DNA of 40,092 nucleotides from Candidatus Woesebacteria bacterium (GTDB taxonomy: Bacteria > Patescibacteriota > Microgenomatia > UBA1400 > UBA12108): NCBI GenBank assembly GCA_018060845.1, contig JAGOVG010000003.1, forward strand, positions 85,759-125,850. The letters are read 5' to 3'. A program made the position numbers and the translations under genes. The notes beneath the pieces were generated by a model. That model was not told where the DNA came from, did no database searches, and saw only the letters and a program-made list of their open reading frames with translations. This document shows positions 1 through 5,881 of the stretch, in pieces; position 1 is the stretch's first letter; every line of letters begins with the position of its first letter.

Positions 1-166
1 GAGTCGAGATTTTGACAAAGGTCTTAGGTACCCTGACATGTGCTTTGTGGAGTGTTTCTTTGGTCAGCAGTTTGCTATTAGCAATTCTTTTCCCACCTCG
101 ACTGTTGTACTTAGAGGTATAAAGATGATTACGTGAGTTAAGTCCTAAAAAGTCATGGAGTTTCAT
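1..166 (-). CDS. ATP-grasp ligase-like protein (alpha-L-glutamate ligase/RimK-like), N-terminal part, cut by window edge
   Basis: The reverse strand from 166 reads MKLHDFLGLNSRNHLYTSKY and continues in frame for 55 codons to the edge without a stop. The pattern N-S-R-N-H at residues 10-14 followed by an A-N-S-K-L-L-T-K segment is the N-terminal signature of the alpha-L-glutamate ligase-like ATP-grasp family. That family is typically encoded next to 7TM/inactive-transglutaminase membrane proteins. A GGGAGAG Shine-Dalgarno site lies 5-12 nt upstream, and the 7TM gene ends 13 nt before the start, so the two form one transcription unit. The family presumably joins an amino acid or peptide to an unknown acceptor using ATP. 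The catalytic half is outside the window, so activity cannot be judged. Confidence 0.75.
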   Translation of the reverse strand, partial: MKLHDFLGLNSRNHLYTSKYNSRGGKRIANSKLLTKETLHKAHVRVPKTFVKIST

Positions 167-179
167 ATGCTCTCCCAGA

Positions 180-1115
180 CTACTCTTCTTCATCATCCTT
201 AACAACTCGACCAAACAGTAGATACTCTGATAAACGTAGGCCGGTGTACTTGCCCATAAAGATATCGGTTATGGCTAGACCCAAAAAGATCATTTCTGGC
301 CACAGTATTACAGCGCGCTGCACCAGCTCCCACCCTAAGATCAATGAAGTAATAATTGCGAGTCCCACTGTCTGCACGATCAGAGTCCTAGCCTCATTAC
401 TACTACGTCCAGACTGTAGGTCAATAAATGTCTCAGCAAGTAGCATCAAAATAAGGATCGGGAAAATACCAATACTAGTTAGGTTGTTATAGCCCCACTC
501 CCCAGCCACAAACATGACAGATAGTACGCCTGCCGAGACAAACCAGAGTAGTAGAGCTACGCGTGGCAGATACTGGAGACGAAAGTTTTTGAGTAGACTA
601 CGCGATAGTATTGTCACAGCCAATATTAAGACAAAGAGTATAAAGCCTGCCCATACACCAGTTGCCAAGAATGCGACAGCCAGTAGTGCTGGAGTCAGAA
701 TACCCGTACCACGGATACCTATCAGGTGGCGTGACGCGGCAACCAAGGTAACGGCGAGTGGAAACAAGATAATCAGGACCAATGTATTGGCTGGCACCCC
801 CTGCTTAACTGCACGCTCAATAAAATATCGCAAAAAGTTGTGCCAAGCTAGCTCGCCTGCAGGATTCTCATCGATTAATCTCGCAAGCTTTCCTTTTACT
901 TCTGCTGTTGGCTGTGTCAGGTCGGTCTTTGGGGCAAAATCCTCTGCTTCTACTTGCGCACTAGAGCTCGAAACTTGGGCGCTTTCACTAGCTACTTCTG
1001 CAGCTATAGTCGCCTCCTGAGCACTCACAGTGTTGAGTGGGAACCACAGGCTAATTAATAGTACAAATAATATCCCTGCCCCTAGCGTAGCTTTTAGCGA
1101 AGTGGGGTTAATCAT
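180..1115 (-). CDS. 7TM membrane protein of the inactive-transglutaminase/7TM family, lacking the transglutaminase-like domain
   Basis: 311 aa. Residues 1-33 form a signal peptide ending near VSAQE. A Ser/Ala/Glu-rich stretch of about 70 residues follows, presumably extracytoplasmic. From about residue 105 to 295 there are roughly seven hydrophobic helices. The region around LIGIRGTGILTPALLAVAF resembles the 7TM domain that in many proteobacteria is fused to an inactive transglutaminase-like domain (UUP1-type proteins). Here the soluble domain is absent or reduced to the short linker. The ATP-grasp gene follows 13 nt after the stop, the usual partner of this family, so the pair probably acts together at the membrane. 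Function is unknown. It starts just after a terminator that separates it from the DsbA-like gene. Confidence 0.7.
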   Translation of the reverse strand: MINPTSLKATLGAGILFVLLISLWFPLNTVSAQEATIAAEVASESAQVSSSSAQVEAEDFAPKTDLTQPTAEVKGKLARLIDENPAGELAWHNFLRYFIERAVKQGVPANTLVLIILFPLAVTLVAASRHLIGIRGTGILTPALLAVAFLATGVWAGFILFVLILAVTILSRSLLKNFRLQYLPRVALLLWFVSAGVLSVMFVAGEWGYNNLTSIGIFPILILMLLAETFIDLQSGRSSNEARTLIVQTVGLAIITSLILGWELVQRAVILWPEMIFLGLAITDIFMGKYTGLRLSEYLLFGRVVKDDEEE

Positions 1116-1131
1116 ACAAACGTATTATACC

Positions 1132-1155
1132 AAAAACCCCGCCTAAGCGGGGTTT
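1132..1155 (-). terminator. Rho-independent terminator after the DsbA-like gene
   Basis: Perfect 9-bp inverted repeat AAACCCCGC / GCGGGGTTT with a 4-nt loop (1134-1142 and 1147-1155). On the minus strand the stem runs into a short T run. It lies 35 bp downstream of the DsbA-like stop codon and before the 7TM gene start, so it separates two units. Confidence 0.8.
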
Positions 1156-1189
1156 AATTGGCTTGCGAGACTAGTAATAGTCTTAGATT

Positions 1190-1957
1190 CTAAAGAAGTG
1201 GTTCAAAAGCACTCCATGGCTGTGCACCAGAGATAATTTTTTCGTTAACAAAGAAGGTAGGAGTTCCACTACCACCCGTTAGTGACTGGACAAACGCCAT
1301 ATCATCCGCTGGTTGGCCAGCGTACTTTTTGCTGTCGATACAGCTCTGGAGTTTGCGCCCATCAGCTGAATTTCCAACTAGACTGATCAGTTCGCCCACT
1401 TTGGTTGGGTCGTTCTTGACGACATCATTGATCAGGTCGTACCCTGCTTTGGTCATGAGTTTGTCGTGCACAGGCCAGAACTTGTCTTGTTCGTGAGCAC
1501 AGTACATGAGCTGTGTAGCAACCTCGCCGTTACCATGTCCATTAGAGTAAAGGAAGATAAAGGAGGCCTTGCCATCTTCGACCATCTTCTTCATCTCTGG
1601 AACAGGCGCTACATAGGTACCACCATTAGCCTTAAGCTTAAACTGCGCGCTCGTATCATTTAGCTCTGGGTGAAGGCCTGCTGCAATGTGACAGAATGGG
1701 CATGATGGGTCTGACACTTCGGTAAAGACAATCTTGGCATTTTTGTCACCAAAAGTGATGTGTTTACCATCAAACTTTTCTTTAACTTTTTCAAAATCTA
1801 CTGTGGTTGGCTCCGCCGCTGCCTGTTGCTGAGCTGGCTGTACTGCTGCCCCTACCCCCTTTTCTAGCATTTCAGTTTTTGTCTTGTAAACACCTAGAAA
1901 ATAGGCTCCTACGACTAGTAGTATTACCATTAGGTATTGCTGTATGGCCTGCTTCAT
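1190..1957 (-). CDS. DsbA-family thiol-disulfide oxidoreductase, membrane-anchored
   Basis: 255 aa. Residues 6-24 are one hydrophobic helix (signal anchor), followed by a Gln/Ala-rich linker and a thioredoxin-fold domain with an inserted helical region. The active site is C-P-F-C at about 86-89 in the context VSDPSCPFCH. The cis-proline loop is seen as SGTPTFFVNEK near the C terminus. Both features belong to the DsbA/DSBA-like thioredoxin family, so the protein probably forms or isomerises disulfides outside the membrane. A GGGAGGAG Shine-Dalgarno site supports the start at 1957. Its likely electron partners (TrxB, TrxA, CcdA) are encoded 4-6 kb away. The Cys-rich secreted protein near 15 kb is a plausible client, by inference only. 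Confidence 0.88.
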   Translation of the reverse strand: MKQAIQQYLMVILLVVGAYFLGVYKTKTEMLEKGVGAAVQPAQQQAAAEPTTVDFEKVKEKFDGKHITFGDKNAKIVFTEVSDPSCPFCHIAAGLHPELNDTSAQFKLKANGGTYVAPVPEMKKMVEDGKASFIFLYSNGHGNGEVATQLMYCAHEQDKFWPVHDKLMTKAGYDLINDVVKNDPTKVGELISLVGNSADGRKLQSCIDSKKYAGQPADDMAFVQSLTGGSGTPTFFVNEKIISGAQPWSAFEPLL

Positions 1958-2048
1958 GCGCTAACTCCTCCCAAATTTATCATTGTTAATCTGTGACCCA
2001 CTATATATGAATTTATATTTTCCGCCAATCCCACCAAACTGTCTCAAA

Positions 2049-2933
2049 CTAACCATTTAGTATGTACCCTTGCCCTCGCACACTTTCAATTCTCTTTGGC
2101 TCTATCCCTACTTCTACTAGACTTCCCCGGAGTCTCTCCACCAGTTTAGCTAATGCCCAAAAGCTCTTAAACTCACCCTCTCCCCAGACAATATCGGCTA
2201 GCTCATCATAGGTTACCACGTCACCTCTTCGCTCTATTAACTTTTTGAGTATTAATCTCTCCTTATTCCCAAACCACTTCTGCTCGAGCTGTCCTTTTAC
2301 CCAGATTTTACCTCCTCTAAGCTCTAACTCTTGTTTTGGTAAAACCAGGCCTAGACTACGCACATATTCCTCGCTCTCTCGCCTTACTTTGGGTGGAACC
2401 CTTAGGAGCTGACTGTAGACTGGCTCAAAGTCAGAAAACAGCTTTTTCATAACCGGCCTAGTCATTACAAAATCCATTAGAGCTTCACGTTTAGTCCAGG
2501 TAATCCCCATTTCTCGCCTAAGTGTAAATAAAGTGTAGTTGACCATCATTCCCGCCAAATCTCCAATTCCCCTATCGGATCGTAAGTAGTAGTGTTTTTC
2601 GTTCCAATATACAGAAGACGTCGTTCCGATAGATCCCACATCTACCATCACTTTGTCATGCAGTTTCCTCGCCTCAGGTAAGTAATGATCTAGCTCGGTC
2701 CAAAAAGCCTCCCCTACCTCCTCCCAATCACGTTGATACTTCTCGACTCCAACCCCACAGTATTCACATTTGCTTGGCAAGATAACCTGGATCTGGGCTG
2801 GAATATCACTACGTAATTTAGGTACCACCAAAAATCCATGCTCAGAGAACCACCCATTCGCCACCTCCCTCATCGTCGAGCGATAGCGATGTTCTTCACT
2901 TTTTTGACTATTTCTAAACTCTATATCTGGCAT
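2049..2933 (-). CDS. Transcriptional regulator with C-terminal OmpR/PhoB-type winged helix and an unknown N-terminal domain
   Basis: 294 aa. The last ~95 residues are an OmpR/PhoB-type winged helix: LILKKLIERRGDVVTYDELA, then a recognition-helix region FWALAKLVERLRGSL, and the wing RIESVRGQGYILNG. The N-terminal ~190 residues are not a receiver domain. They contain a C-x2-C (CEYCG, about residues 56-59) that could bind a metal or sense redox. I do not recognise this domain. Two TGTCAA direct repeats 11 bp apart overlap the start codon and a third sits in the divergent promoter region, so the gene is probably autoregulated and may control the plus-strand genes next to it. The predicted transcription start lies only ~10 nt before the ATG. 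Short relics of similar genes lie at 5231-5278 and perhaps 4408-4452. Confidence 0.75.
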   Translation of the reverse strand: MPDIEFRNSQKSEEHRYRSTMREVANGWFSEHGFLVVPKLRSDIPAQIQVILPSKCEYCGVGVEKYQRDWEEVGEAFWTELDHYLPEARKLHDKVMVDVGSIGTTSSVYWNEKHYYLRSDRGIGDLAGMMVNYTLFTLRREMGITWTKREALMDFVMTRPVMKKLFSDFEPVYSQLLRVPPKVRRESEEYVRSLGLVLPKQELELRGGKIWVKGQLEQKWFGNKERLILKKLIERRGDVVTYDELADIVWGEGEFKSFWALAKLVERLRGSLVEVGIEPKRIESVRGQGYILNG

Positions 2934-2983
2934 ATGTCAACAATATGTCAACGATTTTACACCCACCTACCCTATAATGTCAA
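2932..2983. promoter_or_regulatory. Divergent promoter region with tandem TGTCAA operator repeats
   Basis: TGTCAA occurs at 2935-2940, 2946-2951 and 2978-2983. The first two lie in an 11-bp direct repeat (ATATGTCAAC twice). An 11-bp period with TGTCA cores is the classic layout bound by PhoB/OmpR winged helices. On the minus strand the third copy doubles as a TTGACA -35 box, followed after 18 bp by TAAAAT. On the plus strand TATAAT at 2973-2978 can serve the gene starting at 3006. The repeats sit between the minus-strand -10 and the regulator start codon, fitting repression. Confidence 0.6.
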
Positions 2984-3005
2984 AAATCACGAGGAAACAA
3001 GATCT

Positions 3006-3479
3006 ATGATTTTTAAATCACATTCAAGAGAAATATTTGTTGAATGGGCAAAAGAACCTATTCACGTACCGGGTGGTACGGTTACACTCGCACCAGTATT
3101 ATCCGCATACTTCTTTAGTTATTCAGATGCTTCACTCATACTCGATACTATCGATGCTCCATGGCAAAAACTTGCTCGTACAGCGATTAGGGAGCTTGAT
3201 AAACCTTTAGTCGTTGACTTTACTACAGAGCAACTAGCATTTATTTATGCACCAATCGGTTTTGCAAAAGCAGTCAAATATATCTCACATCTTAGAGATG
3301 AGTGTAGTGCTGGCATCACGCATGCGTATACAGTAATGCACGAAGATCCCAATGATACCTGGAAATACCTCCTCACTTTATACACAAATCAAATGCAAAA
3401 AGTGCCTATAATCAAAAGCGCTCAAGAAATTCCCGAAAATTCAGTATTGCCAATAATAAAACCCAAACTTAGATCCTAA
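3006..3479 (+). CDS. Hypothetical protein, accessory island
   Basis: 157 aa from ATG 3006, chosen because GAGGAAAC lies 9-15 nt upstream and TATAAT at 2973-2978 fits a promoter. The open frame extends back to 2838, but that part overlaps the divergent regulator and lies upstream of the promoter. The protein is soluble, starting MIFKSHSREIFVEWAKEP, with mixed alpha/beta character and no recognisable motif. It is the first of two closely spaced unknown genes (22-nt gap to the next) and is more AT-rich than the housekeeping genes, as expected for accessory DNA. Confidence 0.6.
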   Translation: MIFKSHSREIFVEWAKEPIHVPGGTVTLAPVLSAYFFSYSDASLILDTIDAPWQKLARTAIRELDKPLVVDFTTEQLAFIYAPIGFAKAVKYISHLRDECSAGITHAYTVMHEDPNDTWKYLLTLYTNQMQKVPIIKSAQEIPENSVLPIIKPKLRS

Positions 3480-3501
3480 ATAGTACCAAATAAGGAAGAA
3501 T

Positions 3502-3939
3502 ATGCCAGATAATATCGAAAGAAAAATAATCAAAAGACGACTTCAAACTCAGCTTAGCAGTCTATCCTATGCATATTTACATGGTGATCCTGATAAAGCG
3601 GAATATTTTAAACTCCAAATGATAGCAGGGATCCCTACAGCAGGTGATGATTACAGAAGGATACCACATGAAATAATGACAAAATTTGAAGAATACAAAA
3701 CCGAAGATCCTATTTATCATGTATTGATAGGGGGTATTGTAGACGCTCTGCGTCAAATTATTATCGATGGTGAAAACCCAGGAGTAATACAAACTAATTA
3801 CGTCCTAGCGCTCGCACAAGTCGCAAATCAAGAACGAGAGAAGTTTGGTGAAAAAAAGAGTTATCCAGGAGTTGTCTGGGGGGTTGGATTTGATACAGCG
3901 GTTAATAAATATAACGGAAATTCTGTTCCTAGTGATTAA
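3502..3939 (+). CDS. Hypothetical protein, accessory island
   Basis: 145 aa, starting MPDNIERKIIKRRLQTQL, with AAGGAAG 9-15 nt upstream of the ATG. It is predicted largely helical and soluble, with no signal peptide and no motif I recognise. It follows the previous unknown gene by 22 nt in the same direction, so they are probably co-transcribed. Base composition is AT-rich like its neighbours. The 112 bp after its stop contain only AT-rich sequence, presumably the promoter of the next gene. Confidence 0.6.
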   Translation: MPDNIERKIIKRRLQTQLSSLSYAYLHGDPDKAEYFKLQMIAGIPTAGDDYRRIPHEIMTKFEEYKTEDPIYHVLIGGIVDALRQIIIDGENPGVIQTNYVLALAQVANQEREKFGEKKSYPGVVWGVGFDTAVNKYNGNSVPSD

Positions 3940-4051
3940 TTCAGCTTTCGCACACTAACCAAAAACTTAAACATATTTATAGATCATAATTTTGTCTTAA
4001 ACATAGTCAATACTAATAATTAAGTTATAAAAATAGACTCAAACAAAAAAT

Positions 4052-4402
4052 ATGTATATTGAATATAAAAACCCTTATAAATCAAAACCACTACAAGTTT
4101 CAAAAAGAGAAGATACATCACTCGAAAATGTGACTGAGGAAGTTGATATTCCTGCTTTAGTATTTCACTTTCCAAGTAATCCTAGCGAAGTAGCTCACCT
4201 AATACAACAAGTAAACACAGCAATAGCAGCTAGAGAATCATGTCAACTAATCATCCCAGAAGCAAAAGTCCTCATTCCAGATGGATTAAAGATAGAAAGC
4301 GCAATAGCTTTTCACGAAGAAGCTATCGAACTATTGGTAATCATACCCGGCGAGCAATATTTGGCTCTATATATCAATAATCTCATCCAATTCCGACAGT
4401 AA
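4052..4402 (+). CDS. Hypothetical protein, accessory island
   Basis: 116 aa, starting MYIEYKNPYKSKPLQVSKRE. It is soluble, with a central helix (NPSEVAHLIQQVNTAIAARE) and a C-terminal beta-rich part. I recognise no family. No clear Shine-Dalgarno is present before the ATG; the AT-rich region upstream (TTATAAAA at about 4024) may hold a promoter for a near-leaderless mRNA. It is isolated between the unknown pair and the VapBC module. Confidence 0.5.
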   Translation: MYIEYKNPYKSKPLQVSKREDTSLENVTEEVDIPALVFHFPSNPSEVAHLIQQVNTAIAARESCQLIIPEAKVLIPDGLKIESAIAFHEEAIELLVIIPGEQYLALYINNLIQFRQ

Positions 4403-4407
4403 AATAT

Positions 4408-4452
4408 CTATAACTTTACAATCACCTTCACCGACTCCAGCCTACATCCACC
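4408..4452 (-). pseudogene. Possible relic of a winged-helix regulator C terminus (weak)
   Basis: The minus strand reads CRLESVKVIVKL followed by TAG. R-L-E-S-V-K resembles the wing R-I-E-S-V-R that ends the regulator at 2049-2933, and in both cases the stop follows within about ten residues. The similarity is short and could be chance. It is listed because a clearer relic of the same kind lies 0.8 kb away. Confidence 0.25.
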
Positions 4453-4478
4453 AACAGATATTAGTAAAAAATAGACCC

Positions 4479-4514
4479 TTGACGCAAAGTAGAAAAAGTA
4501 ATAAATTATTACTT
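4479..4514 (+). promoter_or_regulatory. vapBC promoter and operator (leaderless mRNA)
   Basis: TTGACG (4479-4484) is followed after 17 bp by TAAATT (4502-4507). A perfect 9-1-9 inverted repeat, AAGTAATAA-A-TTATTACTT (4496-4514), covers the -10 box. This is where an AbrB-type antitoxin would bind to repress its own operon. The expected transcription start is within a few nt of the vapB ATG at 4517 and no Shine-Dalgarno is visible, so the message is probably leaderless. Confidence 0.6.
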
Positions 4515-4516
4515 AT

Positions 4517-4804
4517 ATGAACAACGTTATCGCCAGAACCAACACCAAAGGCCAGTTTGTGTTACCTGTAGCCATGAGAAAAGCTTTGGGTATTACTCCT
4601 GATACCAATCTTCACATTTCCCTCGAAGACAAGGTAATTACCATTTCACCTCTCCCTCCCAAACCCATTCAAACCAAAAAGACTCTTTACGAGATTCTCA
4701 AATCTACCCAAGGTGCCTTAGCTGGAGATGACTGGCCAGAGTCAGAGGTCCGGCAGAAAAAAATTGAAATTAAAGCGGCCAAAGAACTCAGGAACGCATG
4801 GTAA
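4517..4804 (+). CDS. vapB: AbrB/SpoVT-type antitoxin of a VapBC module
   Basis: 95 aa. Residues 1-50 are a swapped-hairpin AbrB domain: MNNVIARTNTKGQFVLPVAM, then RKALGITPDT and a VITISPLP strand. The C-terminal 45 residues are a charged helical tail that would wrap the toxin. It overlaps the PIN-domain gene by 7 nt, so translation is coupled and the pair is a standard type II toxin-antitoxin module. It is presumably autorepressed through the 4496-4514 palindrome. Confidence 0.85.
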   Translation: MNNVIARTNTKGQFVLPVAMRKALGITPDTNLHISLEDKVITISPLPPKPIQTKKTLYEILKSTQGALAGDDWPESEVRQKKIEIKAAKELRNAW

Positions 4805-5184
4805 TCATTGATACTAGTCTTATTATCGACCACCTCCGCCAAAAGACTTCAAAAGACACTCACCTCGCCGCACTCTCGCTCAAATATCCAAATGGTGAGC
4901 TCACTATATCTACAATTACGATTCAAGAAATATTTGCAGGTAAAAGCTCTTCATACAAAAAACCACTAGAGAAGATTGCCACCACCTTATCAAACCTAAG
5001 CACTGTAGATTATTCACTAGAAATTGCAAGACTGGCTGGCACTATAGCTCGTGATTCCAAGCACGCTCTACAATTTGCCGATACCGCAATCGCCGCAACT
5101 GCCATCCACTACGGTGCCTCCCTCGCTACCCTTAACACCAAAGATTTTAAAGGCATCCCAGGTCTCAAACTACTCAAACTCTAG
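4798..5184 (+). CDS. vapC: PIN-domain ribonuclease toxin (VapC family)
   Basis: 128 aa, the usual VapC length. The PIN-domain acidic residues are visible: D5 in MVIIDTS, E44 in TIQEIF, D95 in LQFADTAIAA and D116 in NTKDFKG. Together they would bind Mg2+ or Mn2+ for RNA cleavage. All four are intact, so the toxin looks active. VapC toxins usually cleave tRNA or rRNA; the target here cannot be inferred. The start codon overlaps the vapB stop. Confidence 0.88.
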   Translation: MVIIDTSLIIDHLRQKTSKDTHLAALSLKYPNGELTISTITIQEIFAGKSSSYKKPLEKIATTLSNLSTVDYSLEIARLAGTIARDSKHALQFADTAIAATAIHYGASLATLNTKDFKGIPGLKLLKL

Positions 5185-5230
5185 CAAGACCTATCCGATT
5201 GATCATCTTGGTTTACACGATTTACTTGAT

Positions 5231-5278
5231 TTACTGTAACAAGTATCCCTGCCCCCTCACGCTCTCCACCCTCCTCCC
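5231..5278 (-). pseudogene. Relic of an OmpR-type winged-helix regulator (last ~15 codons only)
   Basis: The minus strand ending at the TAA at 5231 reads GRRVESVRGQGYLLQ. This matches the C terminus of the regulator at 2049-2933 (RIESVRGQGYILNG) at nearly every position. A TAG lies just upstream in frame and nothing recognisable precedes it. So only the 3' tip of a second regulator gene survives, immediately beside the BrnTA promoter. The rest was probably deleted or replaced when toxin-antitoxin modules entered the locus. Confidence 0.65.
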
Positions 5279-5306
5279 CTAACAGGCTCTAACAAAAACT
5301 CTCTTC

Positions 5307-5345
5307 TTGACACCCCTCCCCACAATGTGTTACATTGTGTTACAT
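5307..5345 (+). promoter_or_regulatory. brnTA promoter with 10-bp tandem operator repeat
   Basis: TTGACA (5307-5312) is followed after 17 bp by TTACAT (5330-5335). TGTGTTACAT occurs twice in direct succession (5326-5335 and 5336-5345), and each unit contains the palindrome ATGT-GTT-ACAT. Repeats spaced 10 bp apart are typical operators for ribbon-helix-helix antitoxins such as BrnA. Transcription is predicted to begin within a few nt of the ATG at 5344, so the mRNA is probably leaderless. Confidence 0.6.
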
Positions 5346-5622
5346 GGAGCTAGAGTTAACCTCTCTCATCTGGGACGAGTTTAACATCACCCACATCACC
5401 AAACATGGTGTGAGTGTTGAGGAGGTGGAGGCTGCTTGCCGCAACCAGCTTCATGTCCTTACTAGCTATAACAACAGACAAATGTTGTTTGGAGTAACCA
5501 ACAAATCAAGATATCTAACAATAATTTTGGAGAAAAATTACAGTAATCATTATTACGTCGTTACAGCCAGAGATATTAGTCGCAAAGAAAGGAAATACGT
5601 CCATGACCAAGTCAATCAGTAA
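5344..5622 (+). CDS. brnT: BrnT-family ribonuclease toxin
   Basis: 92 aa. Family pattern: an initial beta strand with L-I-W-D-E-F-N, then H-I-T-K-H-G-V-S-V-E-E-V-E (the conserved K-H-G-[VI]-[ST] segment), and a C-terminal V-T-A-R-D-I-S-R-K-E-R-K-Y-V. These belong to the BrnT fold, which is related to RelE. The ATG at 5344 is preferred over a TTG at 5335 because the latter lies in the predicted -10 box. It overlaps the antitoxin gene by 20 nt. The order toxin-antitoxin is usual for BrnTA. Confidence 0.8.
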   Translation: MELELTSLIWDEFNITHITKHGVSVEEVEAACRNQLHVLTSYNNRQMLFGVTNKSRYLTIILEKNYSNHYYVVTARDISRKERKYVHDQVNQ

Positions 5623-5881
5623 GATCCCAAAATTCAACTCAATTGCCGAAGAAGCCGAATTTTGGGACACTCACGATGTTACCGACTTTTTAGATGAACT
5701 AACTCCTGTCAAAATGAAGGTTACTCTGGGTCAACCTAAAGAAGAAACCTTAACTGTTAGACTGCAGAGCAATCTCAAAACCCAGTTAGGCAACATTGCC
5801 ACCGAGATGGGGGTAAACACCTCCACCCTCGCCCGCATGTGGATCGTCGAAAAAATGAAACAGCTCCAAGCTAAGTCTTAG
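5603..5881 (+). CDS. brnA: BrnA/CopG-type ribbon-helix-helix antitoxin
   Basis: 92 aa. The N-terminal segment I-P-K-F-N-S-I-A-E-E-A-E-F-W-D-T-H-D is the CopG-antitoxin/BrnA motif that binds the toxin. Residues 50-85 form a ribbon-helix-helix: beta strand E-T-L-T-V-R-L, then two helices ending T-S-T-L-A-R-M-W-I-V-E-K. It would neutralise BrnT and repress the operon at the 5326-5345 repeats. The stop codon overlaps the convergent trxB end by 4 nt, marking the edge of the accessory island. Confidence 0.82.
   Translation: MTKSISKIPKFNSIAEEAEFWDTHDVTDFLDELTPVKMKVTLGQPKEETLTVRLQSNLKTQLGNIATEMGVNTSTLARMWIVEKMKQLQAKS

Noticed and set aside
2838-3005. 56-codon N-terminal extension of the gene starting at 3006
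   Set aside because: It overlaps the divergent regulator and lies upstream of both the TATAAT box and the GAGGAAAC Shine-Dalgarno; the internal ATG is the likely start.
5335-5343. TTG start for brnT
   Set aside because: It lies within the predicted -10 box and operator repeat; the ATG at 5344 fits a leaderless mRNA and the family N terminus.
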